Positions 11,901 through 23,615 of a stretch of 64,000 nucleotides of DNA are shown in pieces; position 1 is the first letter of the stretch, and each line of letters begins with the position of its first letter. The stretch is from Echinococcus granulosus (lineage: Eukaryota; Platyhelminthes; Cestoda; Cyclophyllidea; Taeniidae). The stretch is from contig NW_020170388.1 of assembly GCF_000524195.1 (NCBI RefSeq), forward strand, positions 1,509,262 through 1,573,261, written 5' to 3'. A model generated the notes under the pieces. The model did not search any database. It was not told the origin of the DNA and saw nothing but the letters and a program-made list of their open reading frames with translations. The position numbers and the translations under genes were made by a program.

Positions 11901-14900
11901 CACCTTGATGTGTGAGGACAACCCCTTTCTTTTGGAAATAGTCAGGACCAGCCAACAAATTGGGCAATTTGAAGAAAGTTATGCACATTAGTGTCGGACG
12001 AGAAACTCTTCCTCACCCTCATTGCCCGTGTTCTCTCCCTGCTACTTTTCTGAGGGATAATTTGTATCTTTTTTACGGATTATTTCGAAAATTATGATTC
12101 GTTTTGGTGTTTCATATAGCAGGCTAATTCCCAGTTAATGCTGAATATCGCGCATAAGTTGGTTTTGACATACAGCAAACCTAGGCCCCAAATACTGGCT
12201 CCGTGGATCAGAATGGGACCATTTTCTCACTACCCTTTTTTAAAGGCATTTCTTACTTGAGTGAAAGAAATCAACCATTTGGAGATGGCTTTAATACTTT
12301 GATTGTTTGTTTAATTCTTTATTTTGGTTACGCGGGCACCTAAAGCTCCTTCATTGTACTTCCGCTGGGAGGTATACATCCGGGCCAAGAAGCATTGCAG
12401 TGGCATTAATACCTTTTTCTGTACTTTCTTCCAACACTTCTTCAGGCGGAATTGGAGATGAAGCCACTCTCGATGGTGCTTTGTGAAGAAATGCACACAA
12501 AACCTTTTTTTCGCTTAAATTCTCTTTCCTTAATTCTTTTACAAATGTGGGAAGTTTCCGGCAAATTTCACACAGCAATAAGTAAGGCTCAGTTTTTTTC
12601 GCAAAACTAAGAAATATCTCTGGATGCGCATGCCTTTATATAAGGGATTGAATCAAGCTTTGCCCATTTCAATATTAGTTTCTCAATGATTTGGTAATTA
12701 GTGGATCTAAGGATCAGTTTATTATTCTAGAGGACGAATGTAGTGATGAGTAGTAAAGACGGTTGAAGGTTGCCGTCCCGCTTAGCATACATGAGTTACA
12801 ACCTGGTATCTTTTCTCCCTACTTTGTGTGCTTCATGCTACTTTTTTCCCTTATAAGTGGAAATATTCAGTTAGTCACAATATGTAGACCATCAAAAGGA
12901 GGGTATGTTTTGCTAACTGAAGTAATGGGAGTGAATCTCGTGCGTTCACTTGGAAGATCCTATGCCTTTGAGCAACGAATTAGTCCCATTGTTTTGAACG
13001 CGCGATGAAAGGAGAGCATGGAACCGCCTTTGTTTGTTTTTTTTTCTGGTCTTAATAATGCAGTAGTTACACAAAGAGAAACACAAAAGTCACAGCTAGG
13101 TAAATGGGTCAATCTTACATGGCAGCAATAATGACGGCGTGAGTATTGCCCGATGATAGGAACTGGAGTAATTTAAAAAACAGTAGCAAAAATAGGAAAG
13201 GAAATATGACTACACAAAAACCACCACTAATTACTGTTAACAAATAACATCATATGAAAAAAAGTGTTCGTACAGTTTTTGGTGTATTTTGTAACTTGCA
13301 GAAGCTTGTTTGTCCAAGTGACTGTATATATGAGTTCCTTATAGCGGATGGATTGATAGGCGTAAGTCTATTGGCACAGTTAGGCCATCTGTCCTATGCC
13401 CTCCACTCCCCCTCTTTTATTTAGAATTCTCATTTCGTAAAACGTCGGTTAATACATGGCTTTGCGGAAGATCCTCTATTCTTCAAAGAAACAAAAATTA
13501 CGTATCACTAGGGGTTAGCGTAACTCAGGAAAAATGCGAGTGATGAAACAACTTGAAAGGAGAGGTTGTAGAACCTACCGAGCGAAAAGGCACTGATAGG
13601 TGACATCTACACCAACCGGAAAAGGTACGAAAGCCTTTAAGCCAGCGGCGACCACATGCATTGTTCTCTTTTTGTTGAGTGCCTGACCTGTGCTGAGAAA
13701 TGGCTTTTGTATTTCACCATTGAGCGGATGACCACATATTGGAAGTTTTACCCTGAAAGTTTCACTTGCCGAAGATGAAACAGTTACTGCCTAAGTTTAC
13801 GTACCAATATATTTCGGTACAACTAGAAAGTGTGCAAGAAGGATGTCTTCATCGTCAACAAAAACAGCCAAGACTGATCAGTCAGCTGTCGAGGGGTGCT
13901 CTTCCTATCCCTACTTAGCAACGCAATGCCTCGTAAAAGGGTGTGCACCGTGCGGCAAGATTGGGAGGAGGATTCTACTTCATTGTCATTCTCCCGCCCC
14001 ATCTTCAAGTGATGATTGCCTTTTTTCCTGGCATTGGCATTAGGCCGTCACATGGGAAATAAAATCGGCAAAAGAGGCCAATAGGGCTAGGGTTTTCGCT
14101 TCCAGGGACAAAATATTGCTAAAATAGGGCGTTTGCAACTTGCTTGTGCCTCATTGAAAAAGGATTGGGTAGCAGGTGGCTTTGTAAGTAATAGACCCTC
14201 TGTTGCTTTTATTTCGAGACCGCTAGCTAAAATATTTTAAGTAATTTGTGGATAATGTGTCAATCTAATGTTCTTTTTCTCGTTACTGAGTTTGAGAAAT
14301 AGGCATTTAAGTAGTAAGTAGCATGGGCAAATGGCATTTTGCGCCAACAGCAACTTTTGTTTGGTCTTGCGTGCCATTAATCCCTAAAAGGCGTAATTAT
14401 CTTTACATCCAAAAACTAATTTTTGAGTCGTTTTTCAGTTTTTCATCTTTATTGGTTGTTAAGTGTTTCCTTGGGTAAAAAGAATTAACGTGTTTGAACT
14501 TCAACACCTATGCTAGCCAGACAAACGCCTATTATTCGTAGCGCGCGACATTTGAGCTTAAAATTGCGAATTTCCCTGTTAATCAACGAGTTTGTTTACG
14601 CCTTAGCAGATTTTTCAGCCGTATTTTGAAGGCTAAAATAATGAACAGTGATATGGAGTCTGCTTTGCTGGGTGATCGTTTTTATCCATCCTCTTCTAGC
14701 CCAAAGTAGAAATTTCTTATTTAACGTGGGAAATGGAAGGAGTTGAAGTTATCCAACAAAGTTGATCTTTTACCCTGATCTCCATCTGTTTTATTCCGAC
14801 CTTCTCCACTGGTTTGTGTTTTCTCTATCACAACAATTGCTGCCTTCGTTACAACTTCTGTACTGAGTATCGCATAATACATTGAAACCTTGACAAAGCA

Positions 14901-17900
14901 GAGGGGTTTTTGGGTGAAAAGAAAATGCTTGTTTAATTTTAGTTCTCAACCCATCGTGCCGTGATCTCTGACTTGTGAAAGCCTCCAGGCTGAGCTCGCT
15001 TATGGGAAAAATCTCATTAAAGAGACCATTAAAACTGTGGTAGCTAATGCAACTAGGCTACAAAAATTATCTGATTTAAATGAACTGGCCGCCTTAGTAA
15101 ACTCACAAATTATTACCAAAAACCCGTCTATGTCTCGGCTCGGGTGGACACTATACATTCCAAGTTTAGTTTAAATTTACCCAATCAACTAGATCTATCC
15201 ATTTTTCCCAATTTTTTGTTCAAATGTGCTAACTTTCTGAAATTTCTTTAAACTGGTCCAATTGGAATGAAAAAAAACCTGTGATGATTATTTCTCATTT
15301 CTATCAAGTAATTTGTTCTACCAAAAGCAGTATTATTTGCGGTATTTGCTCCACCGAAAACGCGATTTTCACTTTTTTCATCATTCGAAATTTTTTATAC
15401 CAAATTAGCTGGTGGGTAGAGCTATTTGGGGATAAGACGTTGAGAGACGTGTTTACCCAGCCTTTCTCTAGGCTTTTATGTCTTATCGTGCGAGGATGAA
15501 ATTCTTTAAAAGGTACTGCATATCATGAATCCAAAATTTGGCCCTTTTTTTAGCTCAAAATGCTTGTTTATTACTACCACAAAACCGTCCCGACTCACTA
15601 GTTTTTGGAGGGGTACTTTGCTTTCGAGCGTTTTACTTTGGTGTTGGACGATGAAATGCCTTTCACCTGGGAAGTTTTCAGCGCTTAAACCACTTCGCTC
15701 AGGAGTTCCGTGTGTGCGCGGGTTCTTGTTTCCACTTTAAGATGACTCGGATTCTTTTCGCTACCTATCTTTTGCAATGGGTCGGGATTTTCCTGGTTTT
15801 TTAAAAATGACTGTGAGGTAATAGCCGCTGAAGTCTACATTCCATCTGCGATATAAATATCCCCTGCAGGATTGTTATTCAGTTAAGAATTAAGTGACCA
15901 CACATGCCAATATCCATACGTTTGGTAGGAGATTGCTTGTAGTACTTTGAAGTAAACGCTGAGGTGAAACAAACGTCACTGAAATCTAAGCAACATATGT
16001 TTGTACGGCTGTCTATTCAACCACCACCTTACGTTAACTCCTAAAATACATGCTACTGAATTGTCGGGCTTCAAAGTGGCGGGCCTGTCAATTCCATCAT
16101 GTCGAGTTTTAAAATTATTTACTTCCCCCACAGCTGAGTTTATTCCCAAGTAGGATCTCTTCTGTAGCCAATTCCCACCATTAATGACTCTTGTTGGTGT
16201 TTTAAGCTAACTGTGCTGTGACAAACCTCTTGGTCAAAAGTGAAGCAAATTTTGGGCATGACTTTTAATGTCGTTTTAAAATTCTCGCTCGAGTTACGAT
16301 GACTATCAAATCTAGGCAATGGCTTAAAGAAGAACGGGAGACCTAATATTTTTGGCCAATCAGAACAAAGTAGTGTGATCATTTTAGCAGAATTGAGTGA
16401 AATAAGAACACAGACATTTTTCGCCTGCCTAGTAAAGATTGGCGAGAAACGAAGCTTAATGCAGAAAATAAGTCCTATCGATTTGACTAGATCACTCAGA
16501 CGATTGGCGTGAACACCGACGAGACGGATGTAGTTAATCATCACGAACTGTTCAGTAGATTGGAGGGCATTAAAGTTGGCCAGACGCGAGCCATCCTACT
16601 CTTCGTGACGCGTCGCTACTCCGAGCACATCTTTACTGTGGCCGAACGACTGGGTATTCTCGGCAAGGAGTGGGCTTGGCTGGTCTCTGAACAGTGTCTT
16701 GGTGCCAGTAATATACCTTTGGGTCAGTCTCTATGCATAATCTTATTGTTTAAATACGGCGGATTAGCTTTCAAATGCGCTCTCTTTATAACCCTTGTAA
16801 AATGATGCATTCATGTCAGATTTACCCAAATTTTATTTGTACTTAAATGTTCAAAGTAGTAACTTAATTAACCTGTGAATGAAAAAGGGGCGAAAAGGTT
16901 TTAATGTAACGCACAACGAACACGAAACAGTCGGTTCCTGTGACTAGAAATGACTTTTAAATCAAATGTGGCCGTTTTCGAGGTTGTAGATGTAGTGATG
17001 TGGTGCGATTTTGCAAATAATTTTCACCAGATTGAATTGTCATGCATTTAAAACGAGTAACCACGACTACTTGATTGAAAAGAACTTTAATCTTTAGTGA
17101 GCTTTAATGTAATAGGTCTTGATTGTGTGCGTTTCAGGTTTTCAGGAGGATCTATATGTTCGGAAACTAATAAAATAGCAATAAATTATTTAAACTAAAA
17201 CATTTTTAACCCTTATATTCGGTTTAATTACCGGTCTTATGAGCTGTTCGACTCCTCGAACGCAGCACTGCGATGTGCTTCAGGAAAGTAAACGCTGCTA
17301 TCAAACCAATGAGGTTTATTATTTGCACCAAATCTCAGGTGTCCTCGGCGTTCGTCTTGCTCAATCGGACGAGTTATTGCACGTGAACGATGCGGCGCGC
17401 GTAGCAACAGAGGGGATAATCCGACTGGCCCGACGTGAACCCAATGCCATGTTCGAGTTGCAGTCAATGAAAAACTGCAACCAGGAAATTGAAATGGTTG
17501 ATCGAATGTCACAAAACTCCAACTACTCGTGGCTCGACTACTCTGTCAAGCTATACTCGTAAGTCGCCTTCACGCAAGCCTAGTAATTTTGACTTCGCAT
17601 TAGAATCAAGTGTCGTTAACACATTTGCTATTAGGGTCACCGAGGGAAACTGACCACAATGGTTGATAATTTCTTGCTTAAATGTGACACTAAATGGGAT
17701 CGCTAATTTGCCCCAAATACCAGCTTTTTCTAAAGCGCAAGCCTAGATTATCCTCAAACCAAGGCCATCCTGTATCCATTTTTCTACGTATTTTGAAGTT
17801 CGTCTGTCGATTCTCAAAACGACTTGTGGCAGCCATTTAACAAACATACATGTGACGCCAGTTGCAAGCGTGTTGAGCTTAGTTTTATGAAGTTTCTGTT

Positions 17901-20900
17901 TTATTACTAGTTTCTCTTTGCAATATCTCTCTAGATCATGACTTCAACCTAGATGTTCTTAAACATTGTTTATTGCCGTATTTTTGCTCTTACGTTTGTT
18001 AACGTAAATGCGCTCCTTTTAAATTCATTACTATTTAGTTATTGTTAAATCGTCCTTTTTCTTTTCAACAAAATCTTTGTTGCGGATTTAACCTTCCCTA
18101 GTCTTATGCTTTGTCAGTGTTAAATTCGACTTTTTAAACGACTGTAGCCGATAAAAGTTGCTTCCTCAACTTATTAGTCGCTACTTTTTTCGAGTTAAAA
18201 GCCGCCGCGAGGCTACTGATAAAACCGAATATTGATTGGGAGAATCGTTCTGAAAAATTGTAATTTTTTCTTTTTGTTGTTTGTTAAAATAATCACCACG
18301 TGAAATTTCTGGTTCTTTCCCGGTCAGCGTGGCACAAGCTTGTAGATCTCACTCTTACGAAACGTTTTGTTTCCAGACGCCAAGGAACCTGCCTTTGACC
18401 ACCTTTGTTTCTCTCGACTGAGTTGTACTTGCTGACTGTCTGTTCGATTTCTCGTTTGATCCCCAAATGCCAAGAAAGGGTGATAACAACTTGGGGGTGT
18501 TTTGAGAATGCAGAGGATGAGGGAGCGGCATCTTCTCTACTCGTTCTAAGGTGTCAATATTTCCACTACTATAAAGTCCTGTGCTGTTCCTCAAGTATTA
18601 TTACGTATTCCGACAAATTCATCGGCCTATCGAGAAAAGAGGTATCATTTGCAATTGTTGCGTCTTCAGCTAGAAGTTCATAGTCTTTTGGGGGTTAAGT
18701 GGTGTGTGCACAAGAAGTGGGGGGTGGTGGATTGTTTAGACGTTTTTTTGACGATGAAATTTAAAAGTCTTATCCATCACAAGCCAGTGACTAAATAATG
18801 TAAAAACGGAACGTTTCAGTAACGTGGAGTAAGTGAAAAATAAATTAACTGCCTTGCAAACTTATTGTCATCTTTTAATGCTTGTGATAGCCGCTTGTCC
18901 AGCTTCCTCTGCGACTTTTTAGTGTGCATTACTGTAAGTGAATGGATTCATCAATTACCTTAAGCATTGTCGCAGTTCACTCTCCCCATGTTAACCTCGA
19001 ATTTGTTAAAAGTGACATTGATGGTACGTCATTTGTCATTTTCGTGCGAAATGGAGGGTCTTCCGCGGCTTGCACCATCCCGTATTTGAGTGATTCTTCA
19101 CCCAAATCTAATGTTTTAAGCTACACCACTCCAAATGCCAAACAAGAAGCACTGTAAATGAGATAACCTCGGTTTTTAGAGCATCGGACGATGTCGAATC
19201 ACATTCGTCAAGTTCATTCAACCGCCATTTCATGAGATGGGGATTGAAAAAAGGGGAAAGTGGTGGCAAGCACAATAAAGAATGTCGTGCCAAGAGTGCA
19301 GTCAGTATTTATTGTTAAGTTCAATTAACGACCTGTCACTATCATGGATACTGTATCAATCTCAAAACACATCTGTGAGTTGCCATAGCGTGAAACGCGG
19401 CTTTTTATCGTACAGTGGAAAGAAAATTAACATTTACTTGATGGAATTTTGCCATTTAATATTAGGTGGCTAAGTAATCCTAATTTACAGGGGAACCGTC
19501 TTTATTCCCCATTTTATAACATTGTTTTATTTCAGGTCTTTCTTTGGACATCTTTTATACAGCGATCGACATTTTTTGCTACTTCCTGATCAGAAATAAC
19601 CCTTCCTTGTAAAGATAGATTTCAGAAATTCTGCGTAATATTATTTGGCGTTATATGCGCTAACGGTATATTTCCCGATTTAGCAACCTTTTAATCGTGG
19701 TGGTTTTTCCCCCCTTCTGTCAAGATCCATGATCGGGGTGGTGCTGGAGGACGGTGAAACCGGGCACGTGGAGTTCGACAGTCGAGGTGATCGAGTGGGT
19801 TCGCTCTACGACATCGTCAATGTTCAACCGCGCAGTGATTGCCGAGAGCACTCCAGTTCATGCAGATCCACCATCAATACAGTTGGGAAGTACGGACTCG
19901 TGCAGGTAAATCATTTTTATAAAATAACTTTTGCTCAAGTTTAAATGGTAGCATACCTACGAAGCTGACTCTATTGACAACCTTGTCGGAAAATATGCTC
20001 AGGTCTTCACTTTGTGTGGTAATTTTTATGCTTTCTCAAAGTAAACCATGAGAAATTGTCACGTTTTTTTAATAATTTATATCAAGTAATTATCCGTGAT
20101 CTCGATGCAAACTTTGCATTTTGCGACTCAATTTCTTTTGCATTGAAAACTGTTAAAAAACTATTGTTAGAGAAAAGTAATATTTCAGTGAATTCAATCC
20201 TTGGCCGTCGTGAATTATTCCTGGTTGATTCATTGCTTCCGTTACTTATCTCTACTAACACCAGGGTAATAAACAGCATCCGAAATCCTAATTTTCTGGG
20301 TAAAATTATTGAAAGCTTTGCCCGATTTCTTTTTAAAAATGATTTATTTTAGTTGGGTATACATTACATAGTTTGATTTTTATTAGTCTCGTTTAAATTT
20401 AGTAGTGACGTGCGTTTAATGCGTTCAAATTTGTTACCACTGTCAACCATTGTAGAGGTGGTATTGGTGCCTTGGATACATGAGCGCAAATTTCACGTAG
20501 TTGATTAAACTCACTATTTAAGCTGAAAATATGCCGGATTTGAAATGTATAAAGCGCTATTATTACCTGTTATCTCGAAAGTCGCGTAGCATTGGATAAC
20601 TTTTATGCCATTCCGAGTCCTTGCTGAGGTCGTAATAAACCAAAGTGGTGTGAAAAAACATACCATTTACTAACGCACGGAAAGGCTGGGTGGCTACTGG
20701 CATGCCCGAAAGAGCCATGTTGCCGAACGGAACGGAAATACAACCTAAAGGAATTGAACTGCTCGAACGAGTTAGCGCAGCGCTAAACACATTACAAATT
20801 TACTACACTATTAGGTTTCCACCTACTTATTTGCAGTCTTTAAAAGCAGTTTGGTTCGTGAATGGATAAAAGATATTTCTTTCAAAAGCGTTTATTAAGT

Positions 20901-23615
20901 CTGCATAAATGGCAATCTTTTCTGCTTGAATTCAGATAAAATTTTATCCTATTTTAAGCAAAGCGACGATCTTACTTTAGAACAGTAAAGGCGCCAAGGT
21001 GTCACGGCTATCAATTGACACGGCGCACATCTACTGGCCGGGCAATTACAAGCAGAAAAAGGTGACAGATATCTGCGTAAAGAAGCATGCTCGCACAAAC
21101 GAGTGTCTGGAACGCGCAACGCGACTCCTTCCACCACCGAGTTTTAAGAAGAAGACACATTTGAAGGTATGTCCGCTTCAATAACGGGAGCTGTTCTTTT
21201 TGTTGATGGGAAAGTGAAACCACATCTCGGTAGCTCAAGAAGCATTCCCTTCGAAATGGGTGGCGGAGACATGATTCGGTTGCGACTGGATTTTGTGCGA
21301 ATAAATTGGAGGTGATTCTCGTGTGCTTTTGCTGTCAACTGCCATGGCAGCATCCTAAATACTTTCTGTAAATGTTATAAAATTTAGAAAGACGTTAATT
21401 TCTTAGAAATACTCATGCGAAGGGGCTAGTTCCATGGGGTATGCGTCTCGTCTGGAACATCGTTCTCGGCGATTTCCGTGACCACTCCTTTGCATCAACT
21501 ATCACAACAATGTTCCGAGGCAGGAGCGCAGATCACAATATTATTATCGGTTAAAATGAGAAACTTTTCGAATTTAGCAGTGGTAGTCAGGCCAGACATC
21601 TTTTGCCCACTACCTAAAATGCTATTTTTGAAGCTTTGACTGCACTTTTCACTTTTGTAAACTCGGTGTCTGATTGTTTGATATCACTGTTGTGCACTTT
21701 TCTAAGGATACCCTTTGAAGCTGTTTTTTATAAGTAAATTCGACTCGTTTAAGTAGTGTCTCCATGCCGTCTTGGCTATTATAAAGCGTCAGCGTTTGGT
21801 TGGCTGGCGAAAGTTCAAATGACCCTATTCAATGAAGGTAACTGTCTTCTATTCGCCTAGACTTAAATCTTTTTTAAAGCCTCTTTGAAAGCTGTCATAT
21901 TCTCCGCGAGTAGTAAAAATTATTCGGCTCATTCCATCAATGCACAACGGCATGAAGTAGAGGATAGCAAACCGATAGTCTCTCAAACCTATTGTCTTCT
22001 GTTAACGCCTGAGATATCCATTTGTCTAATTTCAGTCAAGACTCTCGTGAAAATTGCTGCAAACAAACTGTTTCATCAATCACCTTAAACCTTACCACAA
22101 CTCATTCTTCACATGAATTATTTGGAAGTGAGATTAAAGATATGTAATTCATCATTTCCGTGAAATAAATGGAGGGTCTTTCGCAGTGTGACGCACCCCG
22201 TCTTTATGTGACTCAGCATAGGAATTCAATTTTTTTTTAGTCATTTAAATTTAGCCTATGCATTTTGCAATCACGTACCAAACCTCCCCTTTATATGTTA
22301 AATGAGAGGCTTCTCCAACCACATCTTTGTGAACAGAGCAAAATAGGGTTTGCGACGCAACGGGCATGCTTGATCCACAGTTATCAAGCTCGTTAGATCG
22401 AGAAAGATAGTGGAGGGCACAATAAACGGTACCATAGAGTCCAGCTAGACCGATCCATTTCATCTAGGCTTTATGCCGCATAAATATGAACATTTGCTTG
22501 CATTTAAAATGCCTCACAATTCACAAGTCATTGCAACGAGCTGCATTGAAAGCCACTTGAAATTTTCTTGGCCACCTGATAGAATTGGAAGTACTCTTTG
22601 AAACCTAAAAGTGAGAAAGTAGCTTTGCTACAAGGGCTGAGAAAGTGAAAAGATGGTTGACGTGAGCAGAGCTCAATGTCACCCCTGTAGGGACCGAATT
22701 ACGGGCATCTGAATAGATCCGCCTAGACGAATATCCCACTTAAAACAAGTCTTGGGCCGCTAGGGACAACAACAGTGTCATGCTCTAGTACACAAATCTT
22801 CAATTTACTCCTCTGAAGATCTTAATCGCGTGACACTGGTTGTAACATGAAGGGAACGCCAATAGGTTGTTACTATACCGCTCAAATCTCTATCTGCTTG
22901 CCACTTTTAATCTCGATTTAGGGACTCAAGGTGTGTTGCTACTGTTGTACCGCTAAAGGCCTCTGAATCTGGAAGCTGCCGTGTATTATAAACAAGGAAA
23001 CCAATTCGTTATGTTAGCAGTCTGTCACTTCAATGCTGTTTTTCAATAATCTCAGTCTAAGACCTTCTGATGTGCAACACCCAAATTGATTCTGTAAGGT
23101 GAATTTATCACACCCACATGGGAGGTTTGATACACCAGGAGTATAGGTGTTATGAGCAGGGTCTTATGGTATTACCGTGGAATTGGACCCATAGATGGAT
23201 TTAAAAGCCTCACGTATTTTAGTTTATAATCGTTCTGGTTCAAAACTACTCTCTAATGGTCGGTCCTGACGAGCAGGTTTACGACCTGTTGCCACTAGAA
23301 TTCTCTGGAGGCATGCGAATTCCGAAGTGGCTGTGCCACAAACACAGCCTTTACGCGTTTGGCTTCTGAGGTATCACGGAAGGCTTTGTAAGCGTGCTGA
23401 GGGGCTGGCAAGAGTTAATCTGTCAAGCTACAACTTTTTACTGCCAGCAAACATTAATGCATTCCTTCCGATTGTTTCTATTCAGGTAGTGACCATCCAG
23501 AGCACTCCCTTCGTCGACCATGTTCTCAAACCACCAGGTGGACGATGCAACACCAGCGATCACGTAGAAGATCTCAAGTTCCAGGTGGAATGTACGCACA
23601 CCAACGCCACCACCG
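8741..23615 (+). CDS. GRIN1: NMDA receptor subunit 1 (GluN1), 5' part: seven exons, continuation not found
   Basis: GluN1 is the obligatory glycine-binding subunit of NMDA-type glutamate-gated cation channels at the neuronal plasma membrane. Exons 8741-8938, 9194-9574, 16500-16722, 17339-17558, 19725-19905, 20981-21166 and 23486-23615 join in phase (0,0,0,1,2,0,0; last ends phase 1) into about 506 codons. Domains seen: signal peptide (residues 1-20), amino-terminal domain (about 21-400), linker with extra residues, and the first S1 strand (464-474). SFLRTVPP at 138-145 is a GluN1-type signature; GluN2 subunits differ there. Vertebrate GluN1 reaches the same point at about residue 440, so this one carries about 60 extra residues, mainly near 320-460. 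The S1 remainder, M1-M4 and S2 are not visible downstream, so the gene is partial here or truncated. I chose the ATG at 8741 because it opens a good signal peptide. Confidence 0.92.
9194..9574 (+). CDS. GRIN1: GRIN1 coding exon 2: core of the amino-terminal domain
   Basis: 127 codons, phase 0 at both ends, acceptor CGATTTCAG and donor AAG|GTGAGC. It aligns without gaps to vertebrate GluN1: AVVVSSPP to AILVSHPP, VPVIGVSTR to IPVLGLTTR, FSDKYAHASFLRTVPPFS to YSDKSIHLSFLRTVPPYS, then WHEVVLIHSDN to WNHIILLVSDD. This is the strongest single piece of evidence for GluN1. Confidence 0.95.
10931..10995 (+). repeat. Dispersed repeat family 1, copy G (partial)
   Basis: CTAACGTACAGAACAGT, GCGGCTACCA and GGCCCGAAGGGCATTCC follow the same order as TAACGCACGGAAAGGCT, GGTGGCTACTGG and GCCCGAAAGAGCCATG at 20671-20738. 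By extension it resembles the copies at 25025, 31278 and 36996. Divergence is high and the copy stops before the 3' half. Confidence 0.45.
12315..12400 (-). repeat. Dispersed repeat family 1, copy D (inverted, 3' half)
   Basis: On the minus strand it reads CAGCGGAAGTACAATGAAGG, then GTGCCCGCGTAACCAAAATA. This matches GAGCGGAAGCGCAATGGTGG and GTGCCCGCGTGACCAAAACG at 25073-25121. It is the only clear inverted copy, which indicates dispersal and not local duplication. Confidence 0.55.
13641..13715 (+). repeat. Dispersed repeat family 2, partial copy
   Basis: GCGGCGACCACATGC and then TGACCTGTGCTGAGAAATGG, with CTTTTGTAT following, match in order the 3' part of the copy at 50151-50435 (GTGGCGACAAGC; TGATCTGTGCTGAGAAGTGC; CTTTTGTAT). 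A middle piece present in that copy is missing here. Confidence 0.4.
16500..16722 (+). CDS. GRIN1: GRIN1 coding exon 3: second lobe of the amino-terminal domain
   Basis: 74 codons plus 1 nt, entering in phase 0 and leaving in phase 1, with donor GG|GTCAGT. The frame contains LFSRLEGIKVGQTRAILLF (vertebrate LLMEARELEARVIILSA) and LGKEWAWLVSEQCLG (vertebrate GSGYVWLVGEREISG). The acceptor (CACTCAG at 16499) has a weak pyrimidine tract, so the first few codons are less certain. Confidence 0.9.
16723..17338 (+). other. GRIN1 intron 3 (616 nt)
   Basis: Plain intron between the GTCAGT donor and the AATCTCAG acceptor. I see no repeat or conserved element in it. Confidence 0.85.
17339..17558 (+). 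CDS. GRIN1: GRIN1 coding exon 4: end of the ATD second lobe plus insertion
   Basis: 220 nt, entering in phase 1 and leaving in phase 2 at a perfect GTAAGT. GVLGVRLAQSDELLHVNDAA aligns with vertebrate [36 protein letters not shown] then matches the following helix. The rest (EPNAMFELQSMKNCNQEIEM and on to an NYS glycosylation site) has little similarity to vertebrates and is part of the lineage-specific extra sequence. Confidence 0.92.
17559..19724 (+). other. GRIN1 intron 4 (2.2 kb)
   Basis: GTAAGT donor to a pyrimidine-rich acceptor (TTTTTCCCCCCTTCTGTCAAG). Nothing recognisable inside; the open frames on both strands are of chance length. Confidence 0.8.
19725..19905 (+). CDS. GRIN1: GRIN1 coding exon 5: last ATD strands
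   Basis: 181 nt, entering in phase 2 and leaving in phase 0, donor CAG|GTAAAT. VLEDGETGHVEFDSRGDRVG aligns with vertebrate [20 protein letters not shown], and YDIVNVQ with YSIMNLQ. An extra stretch with two cysteines (SDCREHSSSCRS) and no vertebrate counterpart comes before KYGLVQ. Confidence 0.93.
19906..20980 (+). other. GRIN1 intron 5 (1.1 kb)
   Basis: GTAAAT donor to CTTTAG acceptor. It contains one copy of dispersed repeat family 1 (20671-20738) and no other recognised element. Confidence 0.8.
20671..20738 (+). repeat. Dispersed repeat family 1, copy F
   Basis: TAACGCACGGAAAGGCTGGG, TGGCTACTGGCATGCCCGAA and CATGTTGCCGAACGGAACGG follow the consensus order seen at 31278-31416: TGACGTGCAGAAGGGCTAGG, then CACTGGCATGC, then CATGTCGCCAAGTGGAAG. 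It has diverged but is collinear over about 68 nt. Confidence 0.55.
20981..21166 (+). CDS. GRIN1: GRIN1 coding exon 6: ATD to ligand-binding domain linker
   Basis: 62 codons, phase 0 at both ends, acceptor TACTTTAG and donor AAG|GTATGT. Two anchors match vertebrates: IYWPG (IIWPG) and the closing HLK before the S1 strand (RLK). Between them are about 45 basic residues with two cysteines (DICVKKHARTNECLER), longer than the short vertebrate linker. An acceptor at the nearby AACAG (20984) would put a stop first and is excluded. Confidence 0.85.
21167..23485 (+). other. GRIN1 intron 6 (2.3 kb)
   Basis: GTATGT donor to a TTGTTTCTATTCAG acceptor. I recognise no repeat, RNA or conserved coding block in it. 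Confidence 0.8.
23486..23615 (+). CDS. GRIN1: GRIN1 coding exon 7: start of the glycine-binding domain (S1)
   Basis: 43 codons plus 1 nt, phase 0 in, phase 1 out, donor ACCG|GTGCGT. VVTIQSTPFV aligns with vertebrate IVTIHQEPFV, the first S1 strand. Cys484 (GGRC) and Cys499 (VEC) match the two vertebrate cysteines that pair with the adjacent CC further on in S1; that CC is not in any following exon I can find. Asn485 and Asn503 are potential glycosylation sites. At the co-agonist positions vertebrate Gln and Tyr (QEPFVY) are replaced by Ser and Asp (STPFVD). Confidence 0.9.

Larger units (their letters stand above)
9575..16499 (+). other. GRIN1 intron 2 (6.9 kb)
   Basis: Runs from GTGAGC at 9575 to CTCAG at 16499. 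No residues are missing between the flanking exons when aligned with vertebrate GluN1, so no hidden constitutive exon is required. It holds two copies of a dispersed repeat (10931-10995; 12315-12400 inverted) and part of another family (13641-13715). Nothing else is recognised. Confidence 0.8.

Noticed and set aside
16140..16544. 134-codon minus-strand frame overlapping GRIN1 exon 3
   Set aside because: It is antisense to a confident exon and runs into intron sequence; no recognised domain.
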